DNA from: Alcanivorax nanhaiticus
GTDB lineage: Bacteria > Pseudomonadota > Gammaproteobacteria > Pseudomonadales > Alcanivoracaceae
Reading direction: 5' to 3'
DNA: 64,000 nucleotides
NCBI RefSeq assembly: GCF_000756665.1
Contig: NZ_ARXV01000015.1
Coordinates: forward strand, 42,009-106,008
Made by a program: the position numbers and the translations under genes. Position 1 is the stretch's first letter; each line of letters opens with the position of its first letter. A model generated the notes under the pieces. The model worked only from the letters and a program-made list of their open reading frames with translations. It ran no database searches and was not told the DNA's origin. Shown here in pieces: positions 16,876-24,822 of this stretch.

Positions 16876-18213
16876 TCAGGCGGTTGCGGCCTGAGATTCA
16901 TTCAGCGCTTTTTCCAGGTTGGGGAGGAAGGCCGCGTTGACCCCCAGGTTCATCAAGGTCCAGTAGTGGCCGCTGACGACACGTTCTATCAGCAAGGAGC
17001 GCGGCGAGGGCTGAAACTTCATCATTTGTTCCAGCGGCGTTTTGCGGACCTGCTTCATGATGTCGGTATGCAGGCAGGAATTGCCAAAATCGTAGGGTTC
17101 ACTGGAGAAGGCGCGCAGCAGTAACTCAATCCAGGTGGCATAAAACTGGTCGCTGACCTGGCTGTCCTGTTTGCGGGCTCCCAGCGTTTTCAGCAGGTTG
17201 TCCAGTTGTAGCCAGTTTTGCTGCAGTGCAGCCTCAACAATGTCGCGCAGCAGGTTGGCATCTTCACTGGGGAGTCGCTTTACGGCGCCAAAGTCATACA
17301 TCACGATACTGCCATCCGGGCGGAAGGCGAAATTGCCAGGGTGCGGATCGCAGTGCACGGTGCGGTAGCGGAAAATCTGTTCGCCAATGGCATCAAACAG
17401 ACGCTCGCCAAGCAGGTTGCGGGTGGTCTGGTCAAAGCCATTCTCATCGTTGACCTGCTCCAGCGGGGTGCCGGATTCCAGGCTCAGGGTCAGCACCTTT
17501 TCGCTGGATAAATCTTCGTAAACTGCAGGAATCACCAACCAGGGTTGATGTTGGTGAAACGTTTTGAACTGATTGAGATTGATCGCTTCCTGGTGATAGT
17601 TCAGCTCTTCTTCCAATTGGTTGCGAATCTCGCGAAAAACGCCGTCCAGAGCAGCTTCATCCACCTTGAGCAGGCTGCCAAGACGCAGGATGCGACGCAG
17701 ATGTTTCATGTCGGAATCAATGGATTCCTTGACTGCCGGGTACTGTATCTTGACCACCACTGGATCGCCGTCATGGGTGGTTGCCCGGTGTACCTGGCCA
17801 ATGGAGGCGGCAGCAAACGGTGTCTCTTCAAAGTCGGCGAACCGTTCGCTGATCGCGCCACCCAGCTCTCGTTCAAGCTGCCTGCGAATGACATGGAAAG
17901 GCATGGGAGCGGAGGCGTTTTGCAGCACTTTTAATTGGTCGCTGATTTCTTTCGGCAGGATATCCTGCATCTGCGATGCAATTTGCCCTACCTTCATCAC
18001 CGCACCCTTCATCTCGCCGAGGGTGGCGGCGACTTCCTTGCCGATGTGTTGCATCAGCTTTTCCCGGTCTGCCGCCTTGGCGCTCTCAGACTGGAACAGG
18101 CCTTTCACCTGATGGCCTGCTACCCGAGTGGCAATGGATGTGGTCATGCCCGTCAGGCGGAAAAGACGTCCGGTGGTGGTGGTTGGGCGTTTGCGACGGC
18201 GCTGCTCTGCCAT
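16876..18213 (-). CDS. UbiB/ABC1/AarF-family atypical kinase
   Basis: A 445-residue member of the ABC1 atypical kinase family, members of which support ubiquinone synthesis or lipid handling in bacteria and mitochondria. Diagnostic features: KxGQ motif KVGQ at 74-77, Ala-rich loop AAAS at 134-137, Lys155 in VVVKIQYP, catalytic HCDPHPGN at 287-294 and DFG at 307-309. No C-terminal membrane anchor like that of UbiB is apparent, so it looks more like the stand-alone ABC1 (ADCK3-like) type than the ubi-operon protein. It stands alone, not with ubiE/ubiJ. Confidence 0.88.
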   Translation of the reverse strand: MAEQRRRKRPTTTTGRLFRLTGMTTSIATRVAGHQVKGLFQSESAKAADREKLMQHIGKEVAATLGEMKGAVMKVGQIASQMQDILPKEISDQLKVLQNASAPMPFHVIRRQLERELGGAISERFADFEETPFAAASIGQVHRATTHDGDPVVVKIQYPAVKESIDSDMKHLRRILRLGSLLKVDEAALDGVFREIRNQLEEELNYHQEAINLNQFKTFHQHQPWLVIPAVYEDLSSEKVLTLSLESGTPLEQVNDENGFDQTTRNLLGERLFDAIGEQIFRYRTVHCDPHPGNFAFRPDGSIVMYDFGAVKRLPSEDANLLRDIVEAALQQNWLQLDNLLKTLGARKQDSQVSDQFYATWIELLLRAFSSEPYDFGNSCLHTDIMKQVRKTPLEQMMKFQPSPRSLLIERVVSGHYWTLMNLGVNAAFLPNLEKALNESQAATA

Positions 18214-18392
18214 GATGTCTCTCGTAGCGATTTTATGTTGGCGTTGCTTGTCTTGGTCTTGTTATAGACCATAACTTAGCGCCGATGGGTGAAGGCTGTA
18301 CAGGGTTGGACGGGCCAGATCTGGCAGGAGTGGCAGGTAACAGCGGACCGAAGGGAGAGGTGTGCTGGCGAATTGCCGCCGTGAATGGCGCA

Positions 18393-18417
18393 AAAGAAAG
18401 GGGCCAAGAAGGCCCCT
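18393..18417 (-). terminator. Rho-independent terminator of phasin-like gene
   Basis: Read on the minus strand: stem AGGGGCC / GGCCCCT with a 5-base loop followed by TTCTTTT, about 35 bases past the stop of the phasin-like gene. Confidence 0.85.
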
Positions 18418-18450
18418 AAAAGGAGAGTAACAACAAAAAAGGGTTCAGAA

Positions 18451-18879
18451 TCAGCTACGGTTCTGACCGGCAGAAACCAGTTCATTGAACAGTTTCTCGC
18501 CTTCTTCACGTGCAGTGACAACGGCACCAAAGCCTGCCAGCACGAATTCGTTAGTGGCTTCGGCTTTCTCGCCACGCTCTTTCTTGCCTGCTTCTACCAG
18601 CTTTTCGTAGAAAGCTTGACGCTTCTCGGGAGCGCTCTCCAGCAGCTCGCGAGCGGCCAGCAGGGCACCACGGCCAGCCAGCAGGGCTTTCGGCTTGCTT
18701 TCAGCTTCTTCGCCGAAAGCTTCAGTGCCGCTGGCGACATACTTGTTCAGCAGCTCTTCAGAGTTCTCTTCGGCCTTGTCATAGGCACCCAGGCCTGCCA
18801 GGTACAGTTTGTTGCCCAGTTCCTTGGCACGGTTAACCAGAGATTCGCTTTGTTCGCGCAGATCTTTCAGCTCGCCCAT
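18451..18879 (-). CDS. Phasin-like protein with three copies of the granule-binding motif
   Basis: A 142-residue, strongly charged helical protein resembling PhaF/PhaI-type phasins that coat polyhydroxyalkanoate or lipid granules. The motif LAGxGAxxxA followed by E/K-rich helix and (L/Y)V..G occurs three times: LAGLGAY at about 27-33, LAGRGAL at about 67-73 and LAGFGAV at about 114-120, each ending VASG, VEAG or VSAG. No phaC synthase is nearby. In an organism with a wax-ester reductase it may instead coat neutral-lipid bodies; that is inference. It has its own terminator, and a perfect -10 lies about 120 bases upstream. Confidence 0.8.
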   Translation of the reverse strand: MGELKDLREQSESLVNRAKELGNKLYLAGLGAYDKAEENSEELLNKYVASGTEAFGEEAESKPKALLAGRGALLAARELLESAPEKRQAFYEKLVEAGKKERGEKAEATNEFVLAGFGAVVTAREEGEKLFNELVSAGQNRS

Positions 18880-18994
18880 GATTCATGCATCCTTAAAATT
18901 TGTCCGGTGTAAGAAAAGGTGCAGCCGTTAGTGCGACCGCGTAGGGCAAAGAGTAAGAGGGAATGCGCGCGCGAGAGCTCTTGTTTGTCAGACA

Positions 18995-19021
18995 ATTATA
19001 CAGCCGGCTTATGGTTGTCAT
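18995..19021 (-). promoter_or_regulatory. Promoter candidate for phasin-like gene
   Basis: On the minus strand, -10 TATAAT (18995-19000) with -35 ATGACA (19016-19021), spacing 15. Transcription would start near 18988, giving a leader of about 110 bases. The spacing is short but the -10 is perfect. Confidence 0.5.
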
Positions 19022-19031
19022 GGTTCAAGGT

Positions 19032-19045
19032 GTGATATCGATCAA
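19032..19045. promoter_or_regulatory. FNR/ANR-like box in the 310-base divergent gap
   Basis: GTGAT-ATCG-ATCAA matches TTGAT-N4-ATCAA at 9 of 10 positions. A CATAGT -10-like hexamer at 19066-19071 would put the box about 40 bases upstream of a rightward start serving the 19190 gene. Chance matches of this quality are expected about twice in 64 kb, so support is modest. The rest of the gap (18880-19189) shows no gene. Confidence 0.3.
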
Positions 19046-19189
19046 AGTCAGTAAGCGAAGCTACGCATAGTCGTGATTTCTTCTCATGCGTAAACTGACC
19101 AGAAAGAACTGAGCTATCATTGAAAGTCTTCTGACCCTTCCCGGTGAGGGGGCTGTCTGAAGGTATCTCCGTATAACAGAGAGACAGGA

Positions 19190-19570
19190 ATGATCGAAAA
19201 ATTCATTGCCAAGGTTCCCTCGCGCATCTGGGCGGAAGGCCGTCCGGGAAAATCGAGGCTGTGGGAAGCCGAATTCAACGTGGCCTCCTGGGTGAGAGTG
19301 GCGGGGGCGCCGGGTCAGGTGCAGCTGGTGGTGCGCTACATGGATAAGGACAAGGAGCGTGCGGTACTAGTGGATACTGCTGACGTAAAAGGTGAGGGCA
19401 GTGCCCTGCTATCCGGTTCTATTCTGTTGAAGCTGAGTGCCGAGGTGGAGCAGGTTCAGGTTTCCCTGCGTTTGGCGGATCCTGCCATGACCTTTGTGGT
19501 GGAAGAATTGTTCATGCAGCGTCGTGGCTCTTCCCTGGGGGCGTCGGACAAGCTCATCTCCAACTTCTGA
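19190..19570 (+). CDS. Conserved-looking hypothetical protein
   Basis: A 126-residue soluble protein I cannot assign. It has no signal peptide, membrane segment or cysteine motif. The composition and pattern of alternating hydrophobic residues (VQLVVRYMDKD, VQVSLRLADPAMTFVVEELFM) suggest a beta-sandwich fold. A purine-rich stretch GAGAGACAGGA precedes the ATG. It ends 11 bases before the stop of a convergent small gene. A FNR/ANR-like box upstream hints at oxygen-responsive control, which is speculative. Confidence 0.6.
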   Translation: MIEKFIAKVPSRIWAEGRPGKSRLWEAEFNVASWVRVAGAPGQVQLVVRYMDKDKERAVLVDTADVKGEGSALLSGSILLKLSAEVEQVQVSLRLADPAMTFVVEELFMQRRGSSLGASDKLISNF

Positions 19571-19581
19571 AGATGATCGGG

Positions 19582-19788
19582 TCAGCCCTGCTGGCAATAT
19601 TGCTTTTCATCGGCCTGCCCGGCTGCGTGCTTGGCGGGCTTTGCTGTTTTCTGCGTCTCCGTCCCGCAGCTAACCGGGGCATCCAGGAGGGATTCCGGCC
19701 ACTGTTGAAAATCCAGTCCGGTCAGCCGGTTGAGGTTTTCCAGTGCCGTGTCCGGTCGCAGTTTGCTTAGTGTCAATATCTTGCTCAT
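19582..19788 (-). CDS. Small hypothetical protein (68 residues)
   Basis: From the ATG at 19788, preceded by GGGGAT, it reads MSKILTLSKLRPDTALENLN and continues RLTGLDFQQWPESLLDAP. This conserved-looking amphipathic N-terminal half is followed by a lower-complexity tail with three cysteines. The N-terminal half looks like a genuine small protein; I cannot name it. The frame stays open to 19926, but the extra N-terminus is unlike protein. An overlapping plus-strand reading frame (19573-19770) begins with a hydrophobic stretch and is the competing call. Confidence 0.5.
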   Translation of the reverse strand: MSKILTLSKLRPDTALENLNRLTGLDFQQWPESLLDAPVSCGTETQKTAKPAKHAAGQADEKQYCQQG

Positions 19789-19950
19789 GGCTTGATCCCC
19801 GCGTGTCTGCTTAGACAAAAGCGAGAACTGTGCCAGTCTTGCTTGTTTTGTTTCTTTTTTATAATCAATAACTTGGGTTTTGGCTGCCGGACGGGGTCTT
19901 CCGCAAGGGGCGGTGTCCGGCAGCATGTGACAATTTTTGTAACCCGGTTG

Positions 19951-20784
19951 TCAGTCCAGGAAAAAGTCCGGCAGGAGTTGGTTGTCTTCCAGATTAGGGT
20001 CTACCCGGTAGCCACTGAAGTCGCTGACGCCCGTGTCGCGAAGGATTTCTTCATCCACGAAAAACTGGCCGCTGGCGGCGGCAACAGGGCGGGTCAGGAT
20101 CGCGTAGGCGGCGTCTGCCATGATGGAGGGCTGGCGGGCGGCCTGCACGGCAGGGACGCCGCCAAGCTGGTTCTGTACGGCAGCGGTATTGATGACCGTC
20201 TTGGGCCACAGTGCATTCACCGCCACCTTGCCTTTGTATTCGTCAGCCATCCCCAGCACACAGAGGCTCATGCCATATTTAGCCATGGTGTAGGCCACAT
20301 GACGGCCAAACCAGTGAGGGGCCATGTTGAGAGGCGGAGCCAGATTGAGAATGTGCGGGTTCTCAGCCTTTCGGAGGTGAGGCAGGCACAGTTTGCTGGC
20401 CATGAAGGTGCCCCGGCTGTTGATCTGGTGCATCAGGTCATAGGACTTCATGCTGGTGGATTCGGTGCCGGTCAGGGAAATGGCACTGGCGTTGTTGACC
20501 AGAATGTCGATGCCGCCGAAGGCTTCAAGGGTTTTGTCCACTGCCGCCTGTAACTGATCCTCATGGCGGATATCGCCGACACAGACCAGCGGGTTGCCTC
20601 CGGCCTCCCGGATCTCCTCTGCTGCCGTATAGATGGTGCCGGGCAGTTTGGGGTGAGGTTCTGTGGTCTTGGCGAACAGGGTGATATTGGCGCCATCACG
20701 GGCGGCTCTAAGGGCGATAGCTTTACCGATTCCCCGGCTGGCGCCGGTAATGAACAGGGTCTTGTTGTGTAGTGTGTTAGTCAT
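19951..20784 (-). CDS. Short-chain dehydrogenase, HSDL2-like
   Basis: NAD(P)-dependent oxidoreductase of 277 residues. Cofactor site GASRGIG (14-20), NNASAISLTGT in place of the usual NNAG, and active YTMAK (about residue 164-168). The segments LNMAPHWFGRHVAYTMAKYG and VNALWPKTVINTAAV are hallmarks of the hydroxysteroid-dehydrogenase-like 2 group, linked to fatty-acid or steroid metabolism, without the C-terminal SCP2 domain found in the animal protein. Divergent from an AraC regulator. The promoter gap holds a perfect 14-base palindrome, so lipid-responsive control is likely. Confidence 0.88.
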   Translation of the reverse strand: MTNTLHNKTLFITGASRGIGKAIALRAARDGANITLFAKTTEPHPKLPGTIYTAAEEIREAGGNPLVCVGDIRHEDQLQAAVDKTLEAFGGIDILVNNASAISLTGTESTSMKSYDLMHQINSRGTFMASKLCLPHLRKAENPHILNLAPPLNMAPHWFGRHVAYTMAKYGMSLCVLGMADEYKGKVAVNALWPKTVINTAAVQNQLGGVPAVQAARQPSIMADAAYAILTRPVAAASGQFFVDEEILRDTGVSDFSGYRVDPNLEDNQLLPDFFLD

Positions 20785-20814
20785 GGTGCTCTCCCGAAAT
20801 CAGGCTGCAAACCT

Positions 20815-20828
20815 ACCAAGCGCTTGGT
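20815..20828. promoter_or_regulatory. Perfect palindrome ACCAAGCGCTTGGT, TetR-type operator candidate
   Basis: A 14-base perfect palindrome 30 bases upstream of the dehydrogenase start. It fits the pattern A-N-CAAG-N2-CTTG-N-T known for the TetR regulator KstR2 and similar sites ahead of lipid-catabolism genes. The adjacent regulator is AraC-type, so the binder would be encoded elsewhere. Confidence 0.6.
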
Positions 20829-20947
20829 TTATTGGCAATAGCGACCGCTACAAGTGTCCCATGGTCACTTGTCACATACTGAGCGGCAGGCTAAGGTGTC
20901 ATGCTCGGTCATTTGAGGCCATGGCCGCCATAATCAGGATAACAGCG

Positions 20948-21964
20948 ATGACAATATTGAAGATGGATCCGGCAGAGTATTCTGTCTCTGCGGAATATCT
21001 GTCCCTGATGCTGGACGTGCTGGCGCGTCGCGGTATTGCCAGCGAAGAATTGCTTGTGGGTACGCAGATTGAATCGGGTTGCTGGCGAGATCCCAAGGCA
21101 CGCGTATCAGCCCAGGATTTTGAGCGCGTGGCTCGACGCGCTATCCGTATGACCGGTGAGCCCTGGATTGGCTGGGAGCTGGGGGCATCCATGACGCTCT
21201 CGTCCCATGGCTTTCTCGGCTATGCGGCCATGAGCAGCGCCACTCTGGGAGAGGCGCTGGAGCTGGCGGTGAAATATTTCCGTACCCGCAGCACCATGGT
21301 GCAGCTGGAAACCTTCAAGGATGGCGATATGGCGGTGCTGCAGGTGAATGAGCTGCTATCGCTGGGAGAGCTGACGCCATTGACCATGGAAAGCCTGTTT
21401 TCCAGCTTCCACTTTATGGGGCAGAAGTTGCTGCCGGGAATGGAGGTGTTGGGCGAACTGCGTTTCTCCTATCCCGAGCCGGACTATTTTGAACGCATGC
21501 GGCCGCTGATGCCGGTGCCGGTCTATTTCGATTGTGCCTACAACCAGATGCGTTTTCCGGTTGAGCGTATGGACTTTACACTGCAGTTTGCGGATCCGCG
21601 GCTGGCAAAAATGGCGGCGGATCAGTGCGAGCAGGAGATGGCAACGATCAAGGCGCCACCTGCATTGTTAGGCCAGGTGCGCCGTATCATTCTGGCCGGT
21701 GGAGGCCGCTTCCCCAGTGTGGAAGAGGTGGCCAGCGATCTGCACATGTCGTCACGAACCCTCAAGCGCAAGCTGCAGCAGCTGGGTACCAGCTATCAGG
21801 AGATCCTGGATGGCCTGCGCAAGGGATTGGCAGTGGAGTTCCTCACCCAGTCCGACCATACGGTAGATGAAATTGCCATGTCGCTGGGTTATTCGGATGC
21901 ATCCAATTTTGCCCGTGCCTTCCGGCGCTGGACCAGTCGCAGCCCCTCGGATTATCGGACCTAG
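20948..21964 (+). CDS. AraC-family regulator with Arabinose_bd-type N-terminal domain
   Basis: Transcription factor of 338 residues. The N-terminal about 200 residues form the ligand-binding domain of the OruR/ArgR/VirS-like group (YLSLMLDVLARRGI, HGFLGYAAMSSATLGEALEL). The C-terminal 100 hold two helix-turn-helices: VEEVASDLHMSSRTLKRKLQ and DEIAMSLGYSDASNFARAF, ending SPSDYR. The frame is open 95 codons further up, but that stretch lies opposite the dehydrogenase start; the ATG at 20948, after AGGA, gives the family length. Divergent from the dehydrogenase, its probable target. Members often control lipid or steroid catabolism. Confidence 0.85.
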   Translation: MTILKMDPAEYSVSAEYLSLMLDVLARRGIASEELLVGTQIESGCWRDPKARVSAQDFERVARRAIRMTGEPWIGWELGASMTLSSHGFLGYAAMSSATLGEALELAVKYFRTRSTMVQLETFKDGDMAVLQVNELLSLGELTPLTMESLFSSFHFMGQKLLPGMEVLGELRFSYPEPDYFERMRPLMPVPVYFDCAYNQMRFPVERMDFTLQFADPRLAKMAADQCEQEMATIKAPPALLGQVRRIILAGGGRFPSVEEVASDLHMSSRTLKRKLQQLGTSYQEILDGLRKGLAVEFLTQSDHTVDEIAMSLGYSDASNFARAFRRWTSRSPSDYRT

Positions 21965-22058
21965 GACGCCAGCAGATGAACGCCAGACGATGTCTGGCGT
22001 CTGATCTCTGGCAGCGTATTCCTGGCAGGACGCTGCCTGCCCACTTATGGAGAAAATG

Positions 22059-22469
22059 ATGGCGACACTGCACCCCCGCCTGGCAGCGGATACCCGTGCG
22101 CTTGGCGAGACGGATCTTTGCTGGTTGCGATGGATGAACGACCAGCGTTTTGCCTGGCTTATCGTTGTGCCCAAACGTGATGGGCTGCGTGAATGGCATC
22201 ACCTGCCCGTTGATGAGCAGGTCCAGTTGCTGACCCAGGTGAATGCCCTGGCGGGCCAGCTGGAAACCATCACCGGGGCCGACAAGATCAATATCGGCGC
22301 GCTGGGCAATATGGTGCCCCAGCTACACATCCACGTGATCGCCCGTTTCGAAGGCGACCCCTGCTGGCCGGGTCCTGTCTGGGGGCAGGGGCAGCCGCAG
22401 CCATGGCCGGAGGATGCGCAACCCGACTGGCTCGGCCAGCTGGATCTGGCGCTGCTGGAGGGCGCGTGA
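22059..22469 (+). CDS. HIT-family nucleotide hydrolase/transferase
   Basis: A 136-residue histidine-triad protein. The active segment NMVPQLHIHVIARFEGDP carries the H-x-H of the triad; the first His of the usual HxHxH is replaced by Gln, as in some bacterial HIT proteins. The family acts on nucleotide conjugates such as dinucleoside polyphosphates. I chose the third of three nearby ATGs (22047, 22056, 22059) because GGAG at 22048 is best spaced. Its stop overlaps the start of the next gene, so the two are coupled. Confidence 0.82.
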   Translation: MATLHPRLAADTRALGETDLCWLRWMNDQRFAWLIVVPKRDGLREWHHLPVDEQVQLLTQVNALAGQLETITGADKINIGALGNMVPQLHIHVIARFEGDPCWPGPVWGQGQPQPWPEDAQPDWLGQLDLALLEGA

Positions 22470-22660
22470 GCGGCCTGCTGCCGGTTTCAGTGCAGTGTCC
22501 CTGCTGCTGGGAAACCATCGAGGTTTTGATTGATGGCTCGGTGGAAGAGCAGGAGTATGTGGAGGATTGTCAGGTGTGTTGTCGGCCGTTGTTATTTACT
22601 GTGCAGGTGCCGTTTGGCAGTGATGAGCCGGTGGTAGATGTGCGGCCGGAGAATGACTAG
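22466..22660 (+). CDS. CPXCG-motif cysteine-rich small protein
   Basis: A 64-residue protein starting with GTG at 22466, four bases overlapping the HIT gene, with GGAG upstream. Cysteines in CPCCWETIEV (11, 13, 14) and CQVCCRPL (35, 38, 39) match the Cys_rich_CPXG family, which probably binds zinc; function unknown. Its stop TAG (22658-22660) is the first three bases of the left arm of a palindromic intergenic element. Confidence 0.85.
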   Translation: MSGLLPVSVQCPCCWETIEVLIDGSVEEQEYVEDCQVCCRPLLFTVQVPFGSDEPVVDVRPEND

Positions 22661-22802
22661 CTACAAGCTACAACGCGTCATCTTCCCGGGATTTGTAGAA
22701 ACGATGTTCGCCGCGCACCAAGGTTTGCGTCGCGGCGCCACAGCGGTGAGTCAATGCAAGCCGTTCCCCGCGTTGTGGCTTGGAGCTTGAAGCTTGTAGC
22801 TA
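22658..22802. repeat. Palindromic element whose 12-base ends hold both flanking stop codons
   Basis: Left end TAGCTACAAGCT (22658-22669) and its exact complement at 22791-22802 bound a 145-base element between convergent genes. Each begins with TAG, which is the stop codon of the CPXCG gene on one side and of the SelW-like gene on the other. Arms continue imperfectly (CTACAACGCG; CGCGTTGTGGCTTGGAGCTTGA). The centre has a CGCCGCG/CGCGGCG hairpin (about 22711-22738). Confidence 0.9.
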
Positions 22803-23075
22803 CTTTTTCCGGTCGATGTGGCCCAGATCCCGCTCAGGAAACAGCGCATCCCGCACCCGCCGCTTTAGCTCGGTGATTTCCGGAAAGCCGCCATCCTCTT
22901 TGCGCTCCCAGATGCACAGCTCGTTGGCGGTGATGCGGAACACGCCGCCGGTACCGGGCTGCAGGGCAACCTCGTCCAGTTCATCGCTGAAGGTGTTCAG
23001 CAATTCCTGAGCGTACCAACCGCTTCTCAGCAGCCAGTTGCACTGGCTGCAATAGAGGATGGTGACTTTTTTCAT
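22800..23075 (-). CDS. SelW/Rdx-family thioredoxin-fold protein
   Basis: A 91-residue protein of the SelT/SelW/SelH (Rdx) family, using cysteine in place of selenocysteine. The redox motif CSQC (Cys9, Cys12) follows the first strand KVTILYC. Conserved GTGGVFRI and KEDGGFPE segments follow. A presumed small thiol redox protein. Starts at the ATG at 23075, four bases after the stop of the upstream YajG-like gene, so it is second in an operon. Its TAG stop is part of the repeat element arm. Confidence 0.87.
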   Translation of the reverse strand: MKKVTILYCSQCNWLLRSGWYAQELLNTFSDELDEVALQPGTGGVFRITANELCIWERKEDGGFPEITELKRRVRDALFPERDLGHIDRKK

Positions 23076-23079
23076 CTGT

Positions 23080-23661
23080 TCAGGCCGGATCGTTGCCGAG
23101 CAGGAAGTCCTGCATTTTCGGGTCTTCCAGCATGCGGGTGATCGCACCGCTGAGGATCTCGTTGATCATTTCCTGATTGCGATTGGCCGTCGGGGTGAGG
23201 GGCAGGTCGTGCTTGACGCTGCTCTTGTAGGTGCCTGTGTAAGAGGTATCAGGGCGGCTGGCTTCGCCAGCGAGAATCAGTGAGATGGTGACAGAGTTCA
23301 CCACAGAGCCTTGTTCCGGCACATAATCCAGCTGCTCAAGCCGGACTTCAAGGCGGGTGGCGTCCGCTTCAGGGTTGAAGGCGTTATAGCCCTGCTCCTG
23401 GAGTCCCTTGCGAACGGCGTCCTCGATTGCCGCTTTGACGTCGTTGGCAGGTTGTACCAGAGACGTTTCCTTGTAAACGCCGCCCCGGGTACCAAAGGCC
23501 AGCTGGTCACGGGAGTCTACAGCGAGTACCTGTACGGGTTGGTTCTGGCCAATGTTGGTGGTTTTTACATTGGCAACTGGCTGGATGTTGATGGACTGAG
23601 GGCTGAGTGCGCAACCGGCAAAGGTGGCGCTCAGGGTCAGCAGCAGGGCAGCACGCAGCAT
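23080..23661 (-). CDS. YajG-family lipoprotein
   Basis: A 193-residue lipoprotein with signal MLRAALLLTLSATFAGC and lipidated Cys17. The mature part follows the YajG pattern: INIQPVANV near the start, a VLAVDSRDQLAFGTRGG strand, LQEQGYNAF, then LEVRLEQLDY and a final ANRNQEMINEILSGAI. Function of the family is unclear. Probably inner- or outer-leaflet anchored in the periplasm. Co-transcribed with the SelW-like gene. Confidence 0.8.
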   Translation of the reverse strand: MLRAALLLTLSATFAGCALSPQSINIQPVANVKTTNIGQNQPVQVLAVDSRDQLAFGTRGGVYKETSLVQPANDVKAAIEDAVRKGLQEQGYNAFNPEADATRLEVRLEQLDYVPEQGSVVNSVTISLILAGEASRPDTSYTGTYKSSVKHDLPLTPTANRNQEMINEILSGAITRMLEDPKMQDFLLGNDPA

Positions 23662-23697
23662 GGTGTCTCCTTGGTTGTTCGCGATATTGTCGAAAGT

Positions 23698-24669
23698 TCA
23701 GTAGGTGCGTTTGAGCGATTCTTCGGCAAGCCTGATGAGGGCTTCCTTGTAGGGAGAGCTCGGCACGTCGGCAATCGCATTCAGGGCCAGCCGGGTGTGC
23801 TCGGCGGCCTTGTCCACTGTGTATTGAAGACCGCCGCTGGCGCGAACAGTTTCAACAATTTCCTGCAGGTGATCGAGTCCGCCACTGCGAATGGCATCCT
23901 TGATCAGCTTCGCCTGGGCTTCGGAACCATTGGCGATGGTATGGATCAGCGGCAGGGTGGGCTTACCTTCGGCCAGGTCGTCGCCTACGTTCTTGCCCAG
24001 TTCGCTGGCGTCACCCTGATAGTCCAGCACGTCATCGATAAGCTGGAAAGCGATGCCCAGATGGCGGCCATAATCCGCAAAAGCGCCGGTGAAATCCTGA
24101 TCATCGGTAAGACCAAGCACGGCACCGGTTTCCGCTGCGGACTCGAACATTTTCGCTGTTTTGTGATGGATCACCCGCATGTAGTTCTCTTCCGTGGTGT
24201 TGGGGTCACGCACGTTGATCAGCTGCAGTACCTCCCCTTCGGAGATGGTATTGGTGCTCTGGGAGAAGATATCCAGTAGGCGCGGATGGCGCAGGGCGAC
24301 CATCAGCTGCAGGGCGCGGGAAATCAGGAAATCGCCCACCAGTACGCTGGCTGCGTTGCCCCACACGGCATTCACGGTGGGGCGGCCCCGGCGCAGATTG
24401 GACTCATCCACCACATCGTCATGGAGCAGGGTGGCGGTGTGCAGATACTCGATGATGGCTGCCACATCCACATGGCGATCGCCCTCATAGCCAGAGGCGC
24501 GGGCGCACAGGATGGCGAGCAGGGGGCGTAGGCGTTTGCCTCCAGACTGCACAATGTAGTCACCGACTTCACGAATCAGGGGGACATTGGAGTCGAGATG
24601 GTGGGTGATAAAGGTGTCTACGGCAGCAAAATCCTGCTCAACCGGGGCATAAATAGCCTTGAAATCCAT
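23698..24669 (-). CDS. ispB: Octaprenyl/polyprenyl diphosphate synthase
   Basis: Makes the long polyprenyl tail of ubiquinone from FPP and IPP. 323 residues, the normal IspB length. First Asp-rich motif LLHDDVVDES and second DDVLDYQGD are intact, plus GGKRLRPLL and the C-terminal KEALIRLAEESLKRTY. The start is at the ATG at 24669 (MDFKAIYAP); the frame is open far upstream, but that would run into the rplU promoter and is not protein-like. Divergent from rplU-rpmA, as in Pseudomonas and E. coli. Confidence 0.96.
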   Translation of the reverse strand: MDFKAIYAPVEQDFAAVDTFITHHLDSNVPLIREVGDYIVQSGGKRLRPLLAILCARASGYEGDRHVDVAAIIEYLHTATLLHDDVVDESNLRRGRPTVNAVWGNAASVLVGDFLISRALQLMVALRHPRLLDIFSQSTNTISEGEVLQLINVRDPNTTEENYMRVIHHKTAKMFESAAETGAVLGLTDDQDFTGAFADYGRHLGIAFQLIDDVLDYQGDASELGKNVGDDLAEGKPTLPLIHTIANGSEAQAKLIKDAIRSGGLDHLQEIVETVRASGGLQYTVDKAAEHTRLALNAIADVPSSPYKEALIRLAEESLKRTY

Positions 24670-24822
24670 GTACTTGAGTCCAGGCGGAATGAAGGTGGCG
24701 CAACAGCCGGCAATGCTAACAGGGGGGGGCTGGCAGTCAATGTATTCTGGTCCATTGTCATTATCTGATGTCAAAGCCGCGCGAACTCTGGGTTTGGAAG
24801 GGGAAATATCCCGCATAACGCA

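Noticed and set aside
19573..19770. 65-codon plus-strand frame with a hydrophobic start, considered as a membrane peptide
   Set aside because: Overlaps a minus-strand frame with more protein-like sequence and its own ribosome site; the plus frame has no convincing ribosome site. Retained only as the alternative.
20663..20947. Long N-terminal extension of the AraC regulator
   Set aside because: It is antisense to the divergent dehydrogenase start and covers the promoter gap; the family begins near residue 1 of the 20948 start.
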